Numbered from the stretch's first letter, positions 52,646 through 61,333 are shown. The stretch: 64,000 nucleotides of DNA from Clostridia bacterium (GCA_017465085.1 JAFTWW010000002.1:19064-83063); one strand, 5' to 3'. Made by a program: numbers and translations. The notes: generated from the sequence alone by a model not told the origin.

Positions 52646-53503
52646 TTAATAGCCAACCCTTTCATTTAGCGGTAATTCCAGCAGTTCCGGATTTTCCAGA
52701 AGGTGTTTTAGCAACCGAATTGTTTTTGCGTAGTAATAGCCATCTGCGATTCTTTCATCAATCGTGAGACTTAAATTTACGCTGTTGCGCATCGTTATAT
52801 TTCCTTCATCGTCATAAAACGGACGCTTCTTGATCATGCCGATAACACAAAACACCGAGTTAGTTCCCCAGTTTGTCATATGATGATAACCCGCGTCCAT
52901 TTTAAGAGAGCCGAGGTTTGTCAGAACAACCGAACAATAATAGGGATCGGTAGCGATAATAGAAGAAGGCATCCAGCCGTGTCGATCGAGAAAGCGAGCC
53001 ACTTTTCCAATTAAATGTTTGCCCGGAAGTTTCTGAATTGCATCCATACTGGCGGTGGACTGATCCTTTTCATCACTTCGGCAAAAGGATACCTGCCGAT
53101 ATATTTCATCGTGTATGGAATCGATCGTGTCGATTTCCTTGGCGTGTATTCTGGCAAGGGCCTCGCCCCCCTTATCAGAAAACACCTTTTTTACTGTAAA
53201 CGCTGCCGTGAGCTCATTTCGTTCATACATATTTCCGTTGGCAATAAAGTAGTTCATTTTCGGGCGCAGCATAATGGTTTTAAGTATGGCTGTCAGCACC
53301 AACTGAAACAGGTTGTACTTATACGCCGGATCATCGGCATTTTTCATCGCCAGATATTCGTCTGCTTTAGTAAGGTCGATTCTGAAATTCATACACGCCT
53401 CGTTGTCGCACCGATTTGGGTACATCAGCGGCATAATGTAGTGCATAGAATCGATCTTTCTGAGAAGCTTGCCGTCTTTACGGTCTCCTCGTTTTTTGGA
53501 CAT
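52646..53503 (-). CDS. CAT/E2-fold acyltransferase-like protein with His to Glu change
   Basis: 285 residues matching the catalytic domain of 2-oxo acid dehydrogenase E2 proteins, without lipoyl or subunit-binding domains. The terminal motif, normally DHRxxDG, reads DERIADGYY, so the general-base His is Glu. A trimeric CAT-like fold is expected. In an operon of lipid genes a function in acyl transfer or as a non-catalytic binding protein is possible (inference). No E1 or E3 genes are present. Confidence 0.75.
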   Translation of the reverse strand: MSKKRGDRKDGKLLRKIDSMHYIMPLMYPNRCDNEACMNFRIDLTKADEYLAMKNADDPAYKYNLFQLVLTAILKTIMLRPKMNYFIANGNMYERNELTAAFTVKKVFSDKGGEALARIHAKEIDTIDSIHDEIYRQVSFCRSDEKDQSTASMDAIQKLPGKHLIGKVARFLDRHGWMPSSIIATDPYYCSVVLTNLGSLKMDAGYHHMTNWGTNSVFCVIGMIKKRPFYDDEGNITMRNSVNLSLTIDERIADGYYYAKTIRLLKHLLENPELLELPLNERVGY

Positions 53504-53573
53504 TATAATTCCCCCTCATATTGTTTTGTGAACTAGGTGCACCAGCTTAACTCTCTGATGCAGGTTTTCCACT

Positions 53574-54257
53574 TTATGAATTCGATACTGTTTTTCTGTT
53601 CTTCCAATAGCTTTTTCCAAAGGCAATGTATTCTGCCAATAAACACACGGGGATCGCTGCAAAAATATCCACGACCGAATGTTGTTTTACAAAAGCGACC
53701 GATATACATACCAAAAGGCAGAAAATAACTATCAGCACCTTGCACCATTTTGACGCGGACCTTTCTTTAAGCCAGGTTGAGGCAATGCCGATAGAGTATG
53801 CCACGTGCAAGGAAGGACAAACATTCGTGCTTGTGTCGAAGGAGTATAACAGTCCGACAATATCCGTAAAAATATTATCTCTCGCAAATTCGGCAGGTCT
53901 TAAATCCTGACGGTTGGGGAAGATGATATAAATCGCCATCGCAACAATCTGCGTAACGATAATAAACTTCATCATATTCTTAAAGTTGTCAGGGTTATAG
54001 AGAGCAAAATATATAAGCGACCCAACGATCAGCAGATACCAGCCCACATACGGTATCACGAAATATTCGCAAAAAGGAATGACATCATCAAGTGCGCAGT
54101 GAACGGAGTAACACTTTTCATACGGAATTGAATTTTCGGTCAGAAAATAAAGAGCAAAATAGCCGAGCCAGCCAAGCAAAAATTTCAGATGCTCAAATTG
54201 CGGCTCATTGATCTTTGAAAGCCGAAAGGTTCGGTAATCAACCACAGGTTTTCTCAT
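53574..54257 (-). CDS. PAP2-family membrane phosphatase
   Basis: 227 residues with about six helices. The phosphatase motifs are NRQDLRP (motif 1 variant), CPSLHVAYS (motif 2, catalytic His) and KQHSVVDIFAAIP (motif 3, His/Asp). It resembles the PAP2 branch that includes inositol phosphorylceramide synthase-like proteins. Probable substrates are phosphatidate or prenyl diphosphates. It overlaps the LPLAT gene by ATGA. Confidence 0.85.
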   Translation of the reverse strand: MRKPVVDYRTFRLSKINEPQFEHLKFLLGWLGYFALYFLTENSIPYEKCYSVHCALDDVIPFCEYFVIPYVGWYLLIVGSLIYFALYNPDNFKNMMKFIIVTQIVAMAIYIIFPNRQDLRPAEFARDNIFTDIVGLLYSFDTSTNVCPSLHVAYSIGIASTWLKERSASKWCKVLIVIFCLLVCISVAFVKQHSVVDIFAAIPVCLLAEYIAFGKSYWKNRKTVSNS

Positions 54258-55027
54258 TGCGGCACCTCTGTAATGTCCTTGTTTGTCAAATAGTTTTTCT
54301 TGGGAATATTTCTGTAAGGAATTACAATATGCTCCGGTAAATTGCGTGCAATTTCTGTGATTTCATCAGCCAGATACTGAGCGATCTTTGTTCTCTCATC
54401 AGCAATATCGTTCTGGCTGTTGAATTTTATCCCTTTTCCGATATACATTTTTTTGAGTTTCGGAGCTATATACATCGGTACAAAGGTAAGTTCTGTTCCG
54501 GTTTTTTTATAATACAATCTTGCCACATCAATGAAATTCTGCTGAAATTTATAGAGGATGTTATTGTACGTTTCATCCTTTTCGGGAAAAATAAGAAGGT
54601 TTTTTCCTTCCTTTAGCATAGCTACAGATTCACGAAAGGTAGATAATACTCTGTTATCACGGTAAACGGCAATCGTTCTCGCATTATTAAAAAGGCAAGA
54701 TGCCAAAGGGGCGATTATGTATGATAAAGCCTTGAAAAAGGGGTGCATCCACTTCGGTTTTTGAGACCAGAAATCCGTAAAAGCGTACTGCGGAACCTCT
54801 TTCATATTCATCATTTGTCCTGCACACCAAATGTAACAGTTATCGGGCATAAAAAGCTCACCGACAATGGGGCCGTTCATTTGCGTGTGATTTGCAACAA
54901 TGACCGCGTCCTTCTTCGGGAGGTTTTCAATGCCGACAACATCCGTTTTACCGTAAAACAGCCTAACAAGCCATCGCACTATCTTAAAAATACATTTTGA
55001 AAACCACGCTGTTTTTTTCTCTTTCAT
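54254..55027 (-). CDS. Lysophospholipid acyltransferase (PlsC-like) with altered HX4D motif
   Basis: 257 residues. AVIVANHTQMNGPIVGELF stands where PlsC has NHxxxxD, so the Asp is Gly. Motif III FPEKDETYNN is a variant of FPEGTRS. A basic amphipathic N-terminus fits a membrane-peripheral enzyme. The family acylates lysophosphatidic acid or related lipids. The missing Asp makes the activity uncertain: it may use another base or a different acceptor. Confidence 0.75.
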   Translation of the reverse strand: MKEKKTAWFSKCIFKIVRWLVRLFYGKTDVVGIENLPKKDAVIVANHTQMNGPIVGELFMPDNCYIWCAGQMMNMKEVPQYAFTDFWSQKPKWMHPFFKALSYIIAPLASCLFNNARTIAVYRDNRVLSTFRESVAMLKEGKNLLIFPEKDETYNNILYKFQQNFIDVARLYYKKTGTELTFVPMYIAPKLKKMYIGKGIKFNSQNDIADERTKIAQYLADEITEIARNLPEHIVIPYRNIPKKNYLTNKDITEVPQ

Positions 55028-55057
55028 AAGACACCCACTATTGCTATATTCTTTAAG

Positions 55058-56029
55058 TTAATTGTTTTTAGTCCAGAAATCCATCACCGCATCCTCATAA
55101 CCGTTTTTATCGACAATATAACTCATACCGTGCTCGGCACCAGGCACAACGAACAAACGCTTTTCGGATACGCAGGCTTTATAGTTTTCATAGGTCATTT
55201 CAATGGGCACGAAGTTATCATCTGTGCCGTGAATGAATAATACGGGGATTTTGCAATTTGAAAGAGCTTCAACCGTAGAGTACGAATCGGAAGGCGCCTG
55301 AATTCGCTTTTCACAAATATCCCTTGCGGCACGGCTATATAAGCCAAACGGCAGCTTGAAATTATTTTCAACCACGTGCTTCCAAATGGCGTGCGGAGAG
55401 GTAAAGGCGCAATCGGCAACGATTCCTTTCACATTTTCGGGCAGTTCAAAGCCTGACGTCATAAGAATAGTAGTAGCACCCATCGACACACCGCCGAGGT
55501 AAATCGGCAGTTTTGCTTCGGTACGCTCGTTTACCCAATTGATCCAATCAAGGCAATCGTACCGTTCCAACAGTCCGAAGCCCATATATTCACCGCCACT
55601 ATTGCCCTGACCGCGCTGCTCAGCAAACAAAACAGCACAGTCATTATCAAACCAGAACGGCGCAATGGCACCAAAATCCTGCGACCAGGTCGAACGCCAG
55701 CCATGCATAGCAATAATGATTCTCTTTGCATTTTCGGGCCAAAACCAATGACCGACTAACAAAGTTCCATCCTGCGCGGCAATTTCCACCTTCTTATGCT
55801 CGGTATCTTCCAGCACCTTGGCAGCATCCATAATAGCTGCAACCGTTTCTGATAAGTCCCTCGAGGACATCAGCTTTTCCTTATCCTTGGCTGCACTTTT
55901 TGGACCTTCTCGATCAAGAGCAAGTTTCATCAAGTACTTAGTTGTGTAGTGGTGAGCGATTCCGACTGCAGCTATACCGGCTACAGCAATACCGGAACCT
56001 ATCAACATATTTCGCGTGCTTTTTTTCAT
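55058..56029 (-). CDS. Membrane-anchored alpha/beta hydrolase
   Basis: 323 residues. One N-terminal helix (about 9-27) is followed by an alpha/beta-hydrolase domain: AMHGWRSTWSQDFG, EQRGQGNSGG, GGVSMGATTIL with nucleophile Ser, HGTDDNFVP with the Asp and GAEHGMSY with the His. Similar to YqkD/Bem46-type hydrolases facing the outside. A lipid or ester substrate is plausible given the operon. Confidence 0.83.
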   Translation of the reverse strand: MKKSTRNMLIGSGIAVAGIAAVGIAHHYTTKYLMKLALDREGPKSAAKDKEKLMSSRDLSETVAAIMDAAKVLEDTEHKKVEIAAQDGTLLVGHWFWPENAKRIIIAMHGWRSTWSQDFGAIAPFWFDNDCAVLFAEQRGQGNSGGEYMGFGLLERYDCLDWINWVNERTEAKLPIYLGGVSMGATTILMTSGFELPENVKGIVADCAFTSPHAIWKHVVENNFKLPFGLYSRAARDICEKRIQAPSDSYSTVEALSNCKIPVLFIHGTDDNFVPIEMTYENYKACVSEKRLFVVPGAEHGMSYIVDKNGYEDAVMDFWTKNN

Positions 56030-56088
56030 ATAATCATAAACCTTTCCTTACTAATATTAAGCGCTTGCCATGCTGTGACCGCAAAAGC

Positions 56089-56967
56089 TTAGCTCGGTTT
56101 TACATTTTCCGTAATCGGTGAACGTGCTGTGTATGAGGTGACACCTAAAATCATCTCGCCGTCAATGTGAAGCGATGTCGGGCGATCATACTCGACCTTA
56201 ATTTCATGACCAGTCAATATTTCCACCATTTTTGTGTGCTTAATATGCTTTCCCTTGAAAATGGAAGGAAATACGCACAAAGTTTTCAATTTGCCCGAGC
56301 TGTGCAACACCATAACCGAAAGCGTTTTTTCTTTGCTTTTTCTGTCCTGGTTTGGTGTGGGCATCATTCCGCCGCCGTAGAATCTGCCGTTCATTGTCGG
56401 TGCCAGCCATACCTTTTCATATGTATAGGTCTTTCCGTCCACCGTCACCTTGGCATTGGTCGGCTTATAGTGAAACAGTAAACCTTTTATGGCAATAGAA
56501 ATATAATTGGCTCTCTTGTTGCGATTGCTCTTAAACTTGTCTCTCGCTTTGTAGCAGTAGCTGTCGAAACCGTAACCGACGCCATTGATAAAGCGATATT
56601 TTTTACCGTTAATAACAATGCTCGGAAGATTTTTAAGATAATCTGTTATGGGGAATGGATTGCATTCCTTTGAATACCCGAGATCGTGTGCAAAGTCATT
56701 GTCGGTTCCATTTGGGAAATACAGAACCTCATTGTCAAAATCAATGCCATCTGTGGCATTGGCAAAGCGATTTAATGTACCGTTACCACCCGCAAGTATG
56801 ATAAAATCTTTTTCTTCCAGCCCCGAAAGAAATACTCTGTAATTTTTGATATTAAGAACATCAATAAACTTGAGTTCCTCATCTATGACCACCTCAAGAA
56901 GTTTGACATCTTCAACATCATTTTTTGTGCCTGCCTTTGAGTTATAAAGGACATATCCGATACTCAT
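56089..56967 (-). CDS. Diacylglycerol/lipid kinase family protein
   Basis: 292 residues of the DAGK catalytic family. YNSKAGT, LAGGNGTLNRFAN (ATP-binding GGDGT variant with Asn), FPNGTDNDFAHDLG and LHIDGEMI are the family signatures. It phosphorylates diacylglycerol or a similar lipid to feed phosphatidate back into phospholipid synthesis. It follows the phosphatidyltransferase gene by 23 bp. Confidence 0.85.
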   Translation of the reverse strand: MSIGYVLYNSKAGTKNDVEDVKLLEVVIDEELKFIDVLNIKNYRVFLSGLEEKDFIILAGGNGTLNRFANATDGIDFDNEVLYFPNGTDNDFAHDLGYSKECNPFPITDYLKNLPSIVINGKKYRFINGVGYGFDSYCYKARDKFKSNRNKRANYISIAIKGLLFHYKPTNAKVTVDGKTYTYEKVWLAPTMNGRFYGGGMMPTPNQDRKSKEKTLSVMVLHSSGKLKTLCVFPSIFKGKHIKHTKMVEILTGHEIKVEYDRPTSLHIDGEMILGVTSYTARSPITENVKPS

Positions 56968-56990
56968 TTTTTCCTCCCCGAGCAGTACGC

Positions 56991-57563
56991 TTATTTTTCA
57001 AAACTACCCTTCTTTATAGCTTTAATGTTCTGAACCGAATACATAATAAAAGACATTAGCATAATGCCAATACACGTGCCTACCAAAATCAGCGATATCG
57101 TGTGGGGAATGTTATACCAAATCAGATGAATGGCCATCATCGCATATAGGGAAACCGTTGTCAGTTTTCCGTGCCACACTGCACCCTTGACTGTGCTTGT
57201 TCTCTTAATGGAGATGAGGGCGGTAATTCCCGTACATACCTCTTTTACCACAAGAAGAACAAGAGGTATCGCCATATAAGGAAAACGGGATACAAGGCAA
57301 AACAACATCGCCATCTGTGTCAGCTTATCGGCAATCGGATCAAACGCCTTCCCGAAATTGCTTATCATATTGAATTTTCGTGCAATAATACCGTCAACAA
57401 TATCCGTAATGCCGGATAAAGTCAGAATCAGCAGCGTCCAGAGATAATCCTGTTTTTCGATATACAGCCAAATAATAACCGGGATCAGACACAGTCTGAA
57501 AAAAGAGAGGATATTCGGTATAGTCAATATTTTATTTTGATATTTTTCGGCGACGTCGTTCAC
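56991..57563 (-). CDS. pgsA: CDP-alcohol phosphatidyltransferase (PgsA-like)
   Basis: 190 residues with five or six helices. The CDP-alcohol signature runs DIVDGIIARKFNMISNFGKA and continues FDPIADK with both Asp pairs intact. It would make phosphatidylglycerol-phosphate from CDP-diacylglycerol and glycerol-3-phosphate, though other alcohols cannot be excluded. It is the first gene of the eight-gene lipid operon, just behind the triple-repeat promoter. Confidence 0.85.
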   Translation of the reverse strand: MNDVAEKYQNKILTIPNILSFFRLCLIPVIIWLYIEKQDYLWTLLILTLSGITDIVDGIIARKFNMISNFGKAFDPIADKLTQMAMLFCLVSRFPYMAIPLVLLVVKEVCTGITALISIKRTSTVKGAVWHGKLTTVSLYAMMAIHLIWYNIPHTISLILVGTCIGIMLMSFIMYSVQNIKAIKKGSFEK

Positions 57564-57600
57564 TGTAAATCAACCCCTATTTTCCGTATTGTACTCACAA

Positions 57601-57644
57601 AGTATATAAAACAAGTTGCAACTCAAGTTCAACCCAACATCAAC
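57601..57644 (-). promoter_or_regulatory. Triple 11-bp repeat promoter of the lipid operon
   Basis: On the minus strand GTTGATGTTGG, GTTGAACTTGA and GTTGCAACTTG follow each other without gap, then TTTTATATACT with a TATACT -10 box. There is no good -35, so the promoter likely needs an activator of the OmpR/PhoB type. Confidence 0.75.
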
Positions 57645-57652
57645 ATTTGTTG

Positions 57653-57696
57653 AAAAAAGAGGTATTGGTGTTACACAGAACCAATACCTCTTTTAT
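57653..57696. terminator. Terminator of the second two-component operon
   Basis: AAAGAGGTATTGGT and ACCAATACCTCTTT pair around a 10-nt loop with A- and T-rich flanks, just beyond the kinase stop. Confidence 0.85.
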
Positions 57697-57705
57697 AAGA
57701 ACTAT

Positions 57706-58764
57706 TTACTTGTTTGAGTGAAGCGTTACAGTAAATCTACAGCCGCCACCCATTATATTTTCTGCAAAAACATCTCCGTCTGCCATCGTTAAAATCCGTT
57801 TTACCAAAGCCAAACCAAGTCCGTTTCCTTCCTGCTTGTGAGAGCTGTCTTCTTGATAGAATTTATCAAAAAGGTGTTTCTGTGCCTCAGCAGAAAGCCC
57901 CGGACCCCTATCGTCAACAACAAAGAAAATATTGCCTTCCTTTTTGTAGAGCCGAATTTTTATGATTTCGCCCTGCGGACTAAACTTTACGGCGTTTCCA
58001 ATGATGTTGGTCCACACATGGTACATCATTTGCTCGTTTCCGTAATACTCAAGGTCTTCCATATCAACATCAAAGTCAATATCCTTCGGTGCCCAGGCTG
58101 ATTCCAATGCAAGAAAAGCCTCACGGATCTGCTCATCAAGTCCATACCACTCCTTATGTGTCTGAATGGATTGGTTTTCAATTTTGGAAAGAAGCAGTAT
58201 GTTACTGACAAGGGTAGAAAGCCGCTTGGTGTTAAAAAGGATTTTCTCTACATATTCTTGCTGATCGGTGTCAAGATTATCGCCGCCCTGCAAAAGCGTG
58301 GAATATCCCTCTATAGCGTTAATCGGTGTCTTAAACTCGTGAGAAACGTTGGAAACAAAATCGGTCTGCAAAATTTCTGTAGAGCCAAGCTCCTGTGTCA
58401 TCATATTAAAGCCGGCAAATACTTCCTGTATTTCACTTGACGAAGATTTTGTTTCTAACCGCGTATCAAACTTGCCATCCGCAACCTTTTGCATTCCGAT
58501 TCGAAGTTCTTTTATCGGGTCAAAAAACATTTTAGATAAAAAGTATGTCGATATAACTGCAATGACAAGACTAAAAAGATTTAACTGTATCAAAAGCGGT
58601 ATGCTCGTGATGGGCGGGAGCAATAACTCAAGGAGTTTGGAGATACCAAAGGAAATTAGAGTACTAAAAAGAACCACAACACCGACAAGCGCAGTCAGTC
58701 GAGTTCTTAAACTGAACTTTGTTTCTTGTTTTCGTATTTCTTCAAACGTTTCTCTTGCTTTCAT
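57706..58764 (-). CDS. Sensor histidine kinase
   Basis: 352 residues. Two membrane helices (about 24-44 and 56-78) are separated by only about 12 residues, so it has almost no external sensor and probably reads the membrane itself, like intramembrane-sensing kinases of Firmicutes (inference). HAMP, HisKA with His142 (VSNVSHEFKTPINAI) and a HATPase (GNGLGLALVKRI) follow. It overlaps the regulator gene by ATGA. Confidence 0.92.
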   Translation of the reverse strand: MKARETFEEIRKQETKFSLRTRLTALVGVVVLFSTLISFGISKLLELLLPPITSIPLLIQLNLFSLVIAVISTYFLSKMFFDPIKELRIGMQKVADGKFDTRLETKSSSSEIQEVFAGFNMMTQELGSTEILQTDFVSNVSHEFKTPINAIEGYSTLLQGGDNLDTDQQEYVEKILFNTKRLSTLVSNILLLSKIENQSIQTHKEWYGLDEQIREAFLALESAWAPKDIDFDVDMEDLEYYGNEQMMYHVWTNIIGNAVKFSPQGEIIKIRLYKKEGNIFFVVDDRGPGLSAEAQKHLFDKFYQEDSSHKQEGNGLGLALVKRILTMADGDVFAENIMGGGCRFTVTLHSNK

Positions 58765-59432
58765 ACCTTGACCACCTTATATCCGACACCGCGCATCGTG
58801 ACAATCTTAAAGTCAGCGTTTTCTTTAAATTTGTCTCTAAGTCTGCCGATATGAACATCAACGGTATGGGTGTCGCTTTCGGAATCATAGCCCCACACAT
58901 CATCCATCAGTTGCTGACGGGTGAAGATGCGCCCCGGGTAAGATGCCATTTTATAAAGCAGCATGAACTCTTTCTGCGGAAGAATCATAACGCCCTTCTC
59001 CGAAGTGACAGTGAAGGTATCACATTCAAGCACCGTATTTCCAATAGTCTGCTTGCGCTCACTGATCATTTGTGCACGGCGAAGGAGCGCCTGCACACGC
59101 AGCACCATTTCATTGACATTGATCGGTTTTATCATATAGTCATCGGCGCCGGACAAAATTCCGAGCCGCATATCGTCAAAAGCATCCTTGGCAGTGATCA
59201 TCAGCACGGGTGTATTATTTCCGGCGTCCCTGAGCATACGGACAAGCTCATAACCGTCCATTACCGGCATCATAATATCGGTAATGATAAGGTCATAATA
59301 GTCCCCATCCATAGCATCCAGCGCCTCTTGGCCATTGGCAACTTCTTTTACGTTATATCCGTTCTTGATGAGCACATGAGCGAACAATCGCCTCAGCTCA
59401 CGGTCATCTTCTGCAATTAAAATCTTAAGCAT
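58761..59432 (-). CDS. OmpR/PhoB-family response regulator
   Basis: 223 residues. Receiver domain with Asp52 in LIITDIMMPVMDG and Lys in DYMIKPI, then a winged-helix domain (PQKEFMLLYKMASYPGRIF, VDVHIGRLRDKFKE). Such regulators bind tandem 11-bp repeats, which is what lies upstream of pgsA, the DUF1295 gene and mntP. It is cotranscribed with a small HTH gene and the kinase. Confidence 0.93.
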   Translation of the reverse strand: MLKILIAEDDRELRRLFAHVLIKNGYNVKEVANGQEALDAMDGDYYDLIITDIMMPVMDGYELVRMLRDAGNNTPVLMITAKDAFDDMRLGILSGADDYMIKPINVNEMVLRVQALLRRAQMISERKQTIGNTVLECDTFTVTSEKGVMILPQKEFMLLYKMASYPGRIFTRQQLMDDVWGYDSESDTHTVDVHIGRLRDKFKENADFKIVTMRGVGYKVVKV

Positions 59433-59434
59433 AA

Positions 59435-59629
59435 CTATTTACCCTCCGGTTTGTTTTCAGTTTCGCTTTTTCTTCTTAGATCACACGGCCGCTTAGCATC
59501 CTTGGGTATCATCCACGAACGTCCGAAACGCTGCACGTTCGGTATTCTGTTTTCAACGCAGAACTTTTGTACCCACCGTTCGGAAACACCCCAAAGCTCG
59601 GCCACCTCTTTTACTGAAATATAGTCCAT
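59435..59629 (-). CDS. Excisionase/MerR-like small HTH protein
   Basis: 64 residues. SVKEVAELWGVSERWVQKFC is a winged HTH of the excisionase/MerR type, then FGRSWMIPKDAKRP, which is typical of the DNA-binding-domain-only group. No effector domain. It lies 2 bp before the regulator gene; an inverted repeat CCGAATA/TATTCGG (59639-59669) spans its promoter -10 and ribosome site, so it may regulate itself (inference). Confidence 0.8.
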   Translation of the reverse strand: MDYISVKEVAELWGVSERWVQKFCVENRIPNVQRFGRSWMIPKDAKRPCDLRRKSETENKPEGK

Positions 59630-59658
59630 TGCTTCCCTCCGAATATATTATCACTTAT

Positions 59659-59687
59659 ATTGTATTCGGATAAACGAACACTGTCAA
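59659..59687 (-). promoter_or_regulatory. Promoter of the HTH-regulator-kinase operon with inverted repeat
   Basis: On the minus strand TTGACA-17-TACAAT; the -35 overlaps the stop of the preceding gene. CCGAATA at 59639-59645 and TATTCGG at 59663-59669 flank the transcription start. Confidence 0.7.
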
Positions 59688-61270
59688 GGCCATTTTTGTG
59701 AACTCTGCAGTATCTTTTCTTTCTTCTTGGCATACCATCGGTAGATCAATCCTCCGAGGATTGCCAGTACGATCGTTGCCGCAAAGATCAAGGCAGATGT
59801 CAGGTACTGCCGTTCTGCCAGTGCAGAGCCGCAAAGGGTTGATGAAAGCACAGACGGCATTCTGGCAATAAAGGTGATGACCATAAACGGAACGAATTTT
59901 ACAGGCAGCAAGCCCACGAAATAGGTAAAGCCATCTTTCGGTGAACCGGGAATCAGGTAAAGGAAGAACAACAGTGCATAGATCTTATCACTGCTTTGGA
60001 ACAGCTTTATGGACTTCATATTCTTGGTCGGCAGGAAAAGCTCGATAATTTTTTGTCCGAACTTCTTAGTTAAGGCAAAGATAATGACTGTTCCGATCAT
60101 ATTGCCGATCACACAATAAAGCATTCCGGGCACAACACCCCAGGCATAACCCGACCCAATCTCAAGTGGCTCGGCAGGGATAAATTTCACTACTGTTTGT
60201 GCCGCTCGTATCAGAATAAAGATAATTTCATCAAAGACACCAAACTTGTTCAGCCATTCACGGAAAACTGTCGGGTCCGAAACGATCTTTACAAGCTCTT
60301 TGCCGAAGAACATATAGGAAAAGATGCAGACAAGAATAAACACCAAACCGCCGAGCAGGACTATTGCTTGCTGTTTGGTGGGATGGGTTATACGGTAGAA
60401 AGATTTTATGTGTTTTTTCAAGACGCCTGATGGAGCATTTCCCAATTCTTTAATCTCCGGATAAAAGCAGTTCAGTACACCTTTGTATCCGTCGTTCCAG
60501 GGCTTATACTTGCCGTTATAGTGAACGATAGCCGTTTCACGCGCCACTGCATCCAAATCATATTGCTTACGCTTGCTAAAGTATTTGAAAGTCTTCTCGT
60601 CGAGATTATAAACACGCTCGTCAATAAATATCGTCTTTTCTCCGAACAGAATATTTGCCATATCCTGATCGCCGAGAAGGAGTCGCTGAGCGTTTGCCTC
60701 CAGACATTCAAGCACATACTCCAACGTAAAATCTCTGCGAATGGCAGATAAATTCATCAGCATAATGCCGGAGTTGAAATATCGTTCCTGCCCTTTGCAG
60801 CTAAGCCTTGCCTTATTGAAGGCGTTGCCGAAACCGTGCATATGACCAGCGGCCGCAAGATAGGAATCACCCAATTCCATATTGTAAAGAGACAGTATCG
60901 ATTTTCGGATGTAAATATCCGGGTCGAGATACAGACACCGTTCTACACTCTCAGGAAGATATCGGAACGCCAAAAGGCGATAAAAGGATTCTTCAGGCAG
61001 CCGTTCCAGTACGGGAGTATTACTGAAATATCTGTCGGTTATTTTGATATTATGTATTTGAATTTCGGCACCTTCGACCGCGTGCTCAAGACACTGAAAA
61101 TCCTCCGCTGTTAAGACTGAATGAGCCACAAAGACATCCGTTTTGATGCCCTTATGTGTTTCGGCATAAGAGCCGAGCATCGTCGCTAATGGAAAAAGGT
61201 AGTTGCGGTCAATTGTTACCAGTAAATTGATTGGTTCGTTATAAATGGCGTGATGTTCCGTATGTTTCAC
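59684..61270 (-). CDS. Fusion of GT8 glycosyltransferase and VTT/TVP38-type membrane protein
   Basis: 528 residues. Residues about 1-270 are a GT8 domain: NLLVTIDRNYLFPLATML, DxD in CLYLDPDIYI, FNSGIMLMNL, GDQDMAN and VHYNGKYKPW. A helix near 303-325 leads to a VTT (DedA/TVP38/TMEM64) domain at about 345-515 with FIPAEPLEIGSGYAWG and YLIPGSPKDG. The first half transfers a sugar from a nucleotide donor; VTT proteins are linked to lipid scrambling. The product may make and flip a glycolipid (inference). It is second in the operon with the DUF1295 gene. Confidence 0.85.
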   Translation of the reverse strand: MKHTEHHAIYNEPINLLVTIDRNYLFPLATMLGSYAETHKGIKTDVFVAHSVLTAEDFQCLEHAVEGAEIQIHNIKITDRYFSNTPVLERLPEESFYRLLAFRYLPESVERCLYLDPDIYIRKSILSLYNMELGDSYLAAAGHMHGFGNAFNKARLSCKGQERYFNSGIMLMNLSAIRRDFTLEYVLECLEANAQRLLLGDQDMANILFGEKTIFIDERVYNLDEKTFKYFSKRKQYDLDAVARETAIVHYNGKYKPWNDGYKGVLNCFYPEIKELGNAPSGVLKKHIKSFYRITHPTKQQAIVLLGGLVFILVCIFSYMFFGKELVKIVSDPTVFREWLNKFGVFDEIIFILIRAAQTVVKFIPAEPLEIGSGYAWGVVPGMLYCVIGNMIGTVIIFALTKKFGQKIIELFLPTKNMKSIKLFQSSDKIYALLFFLYLIPGSPKDGFTYFVGLLPVKFVPFMVITFIARMPSVLSSTLCGSALAERQYLTSALIFAATIVLAILGGLIYRWYAKKKEKILQSSQKWP

Positions 61271-61333
61271 CTCCCGAAAATATGATAGAGGAATACACCT
61301 TACCCCAAAGGCGTAGCTTACAAAAAGAAATCG

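Noticed and set aside
58719-59420. Long plus-strand frame of 233 codons
   Set aside because: It is the antisense shadow of the response regulator gene; the composition does not resemble a protein family.
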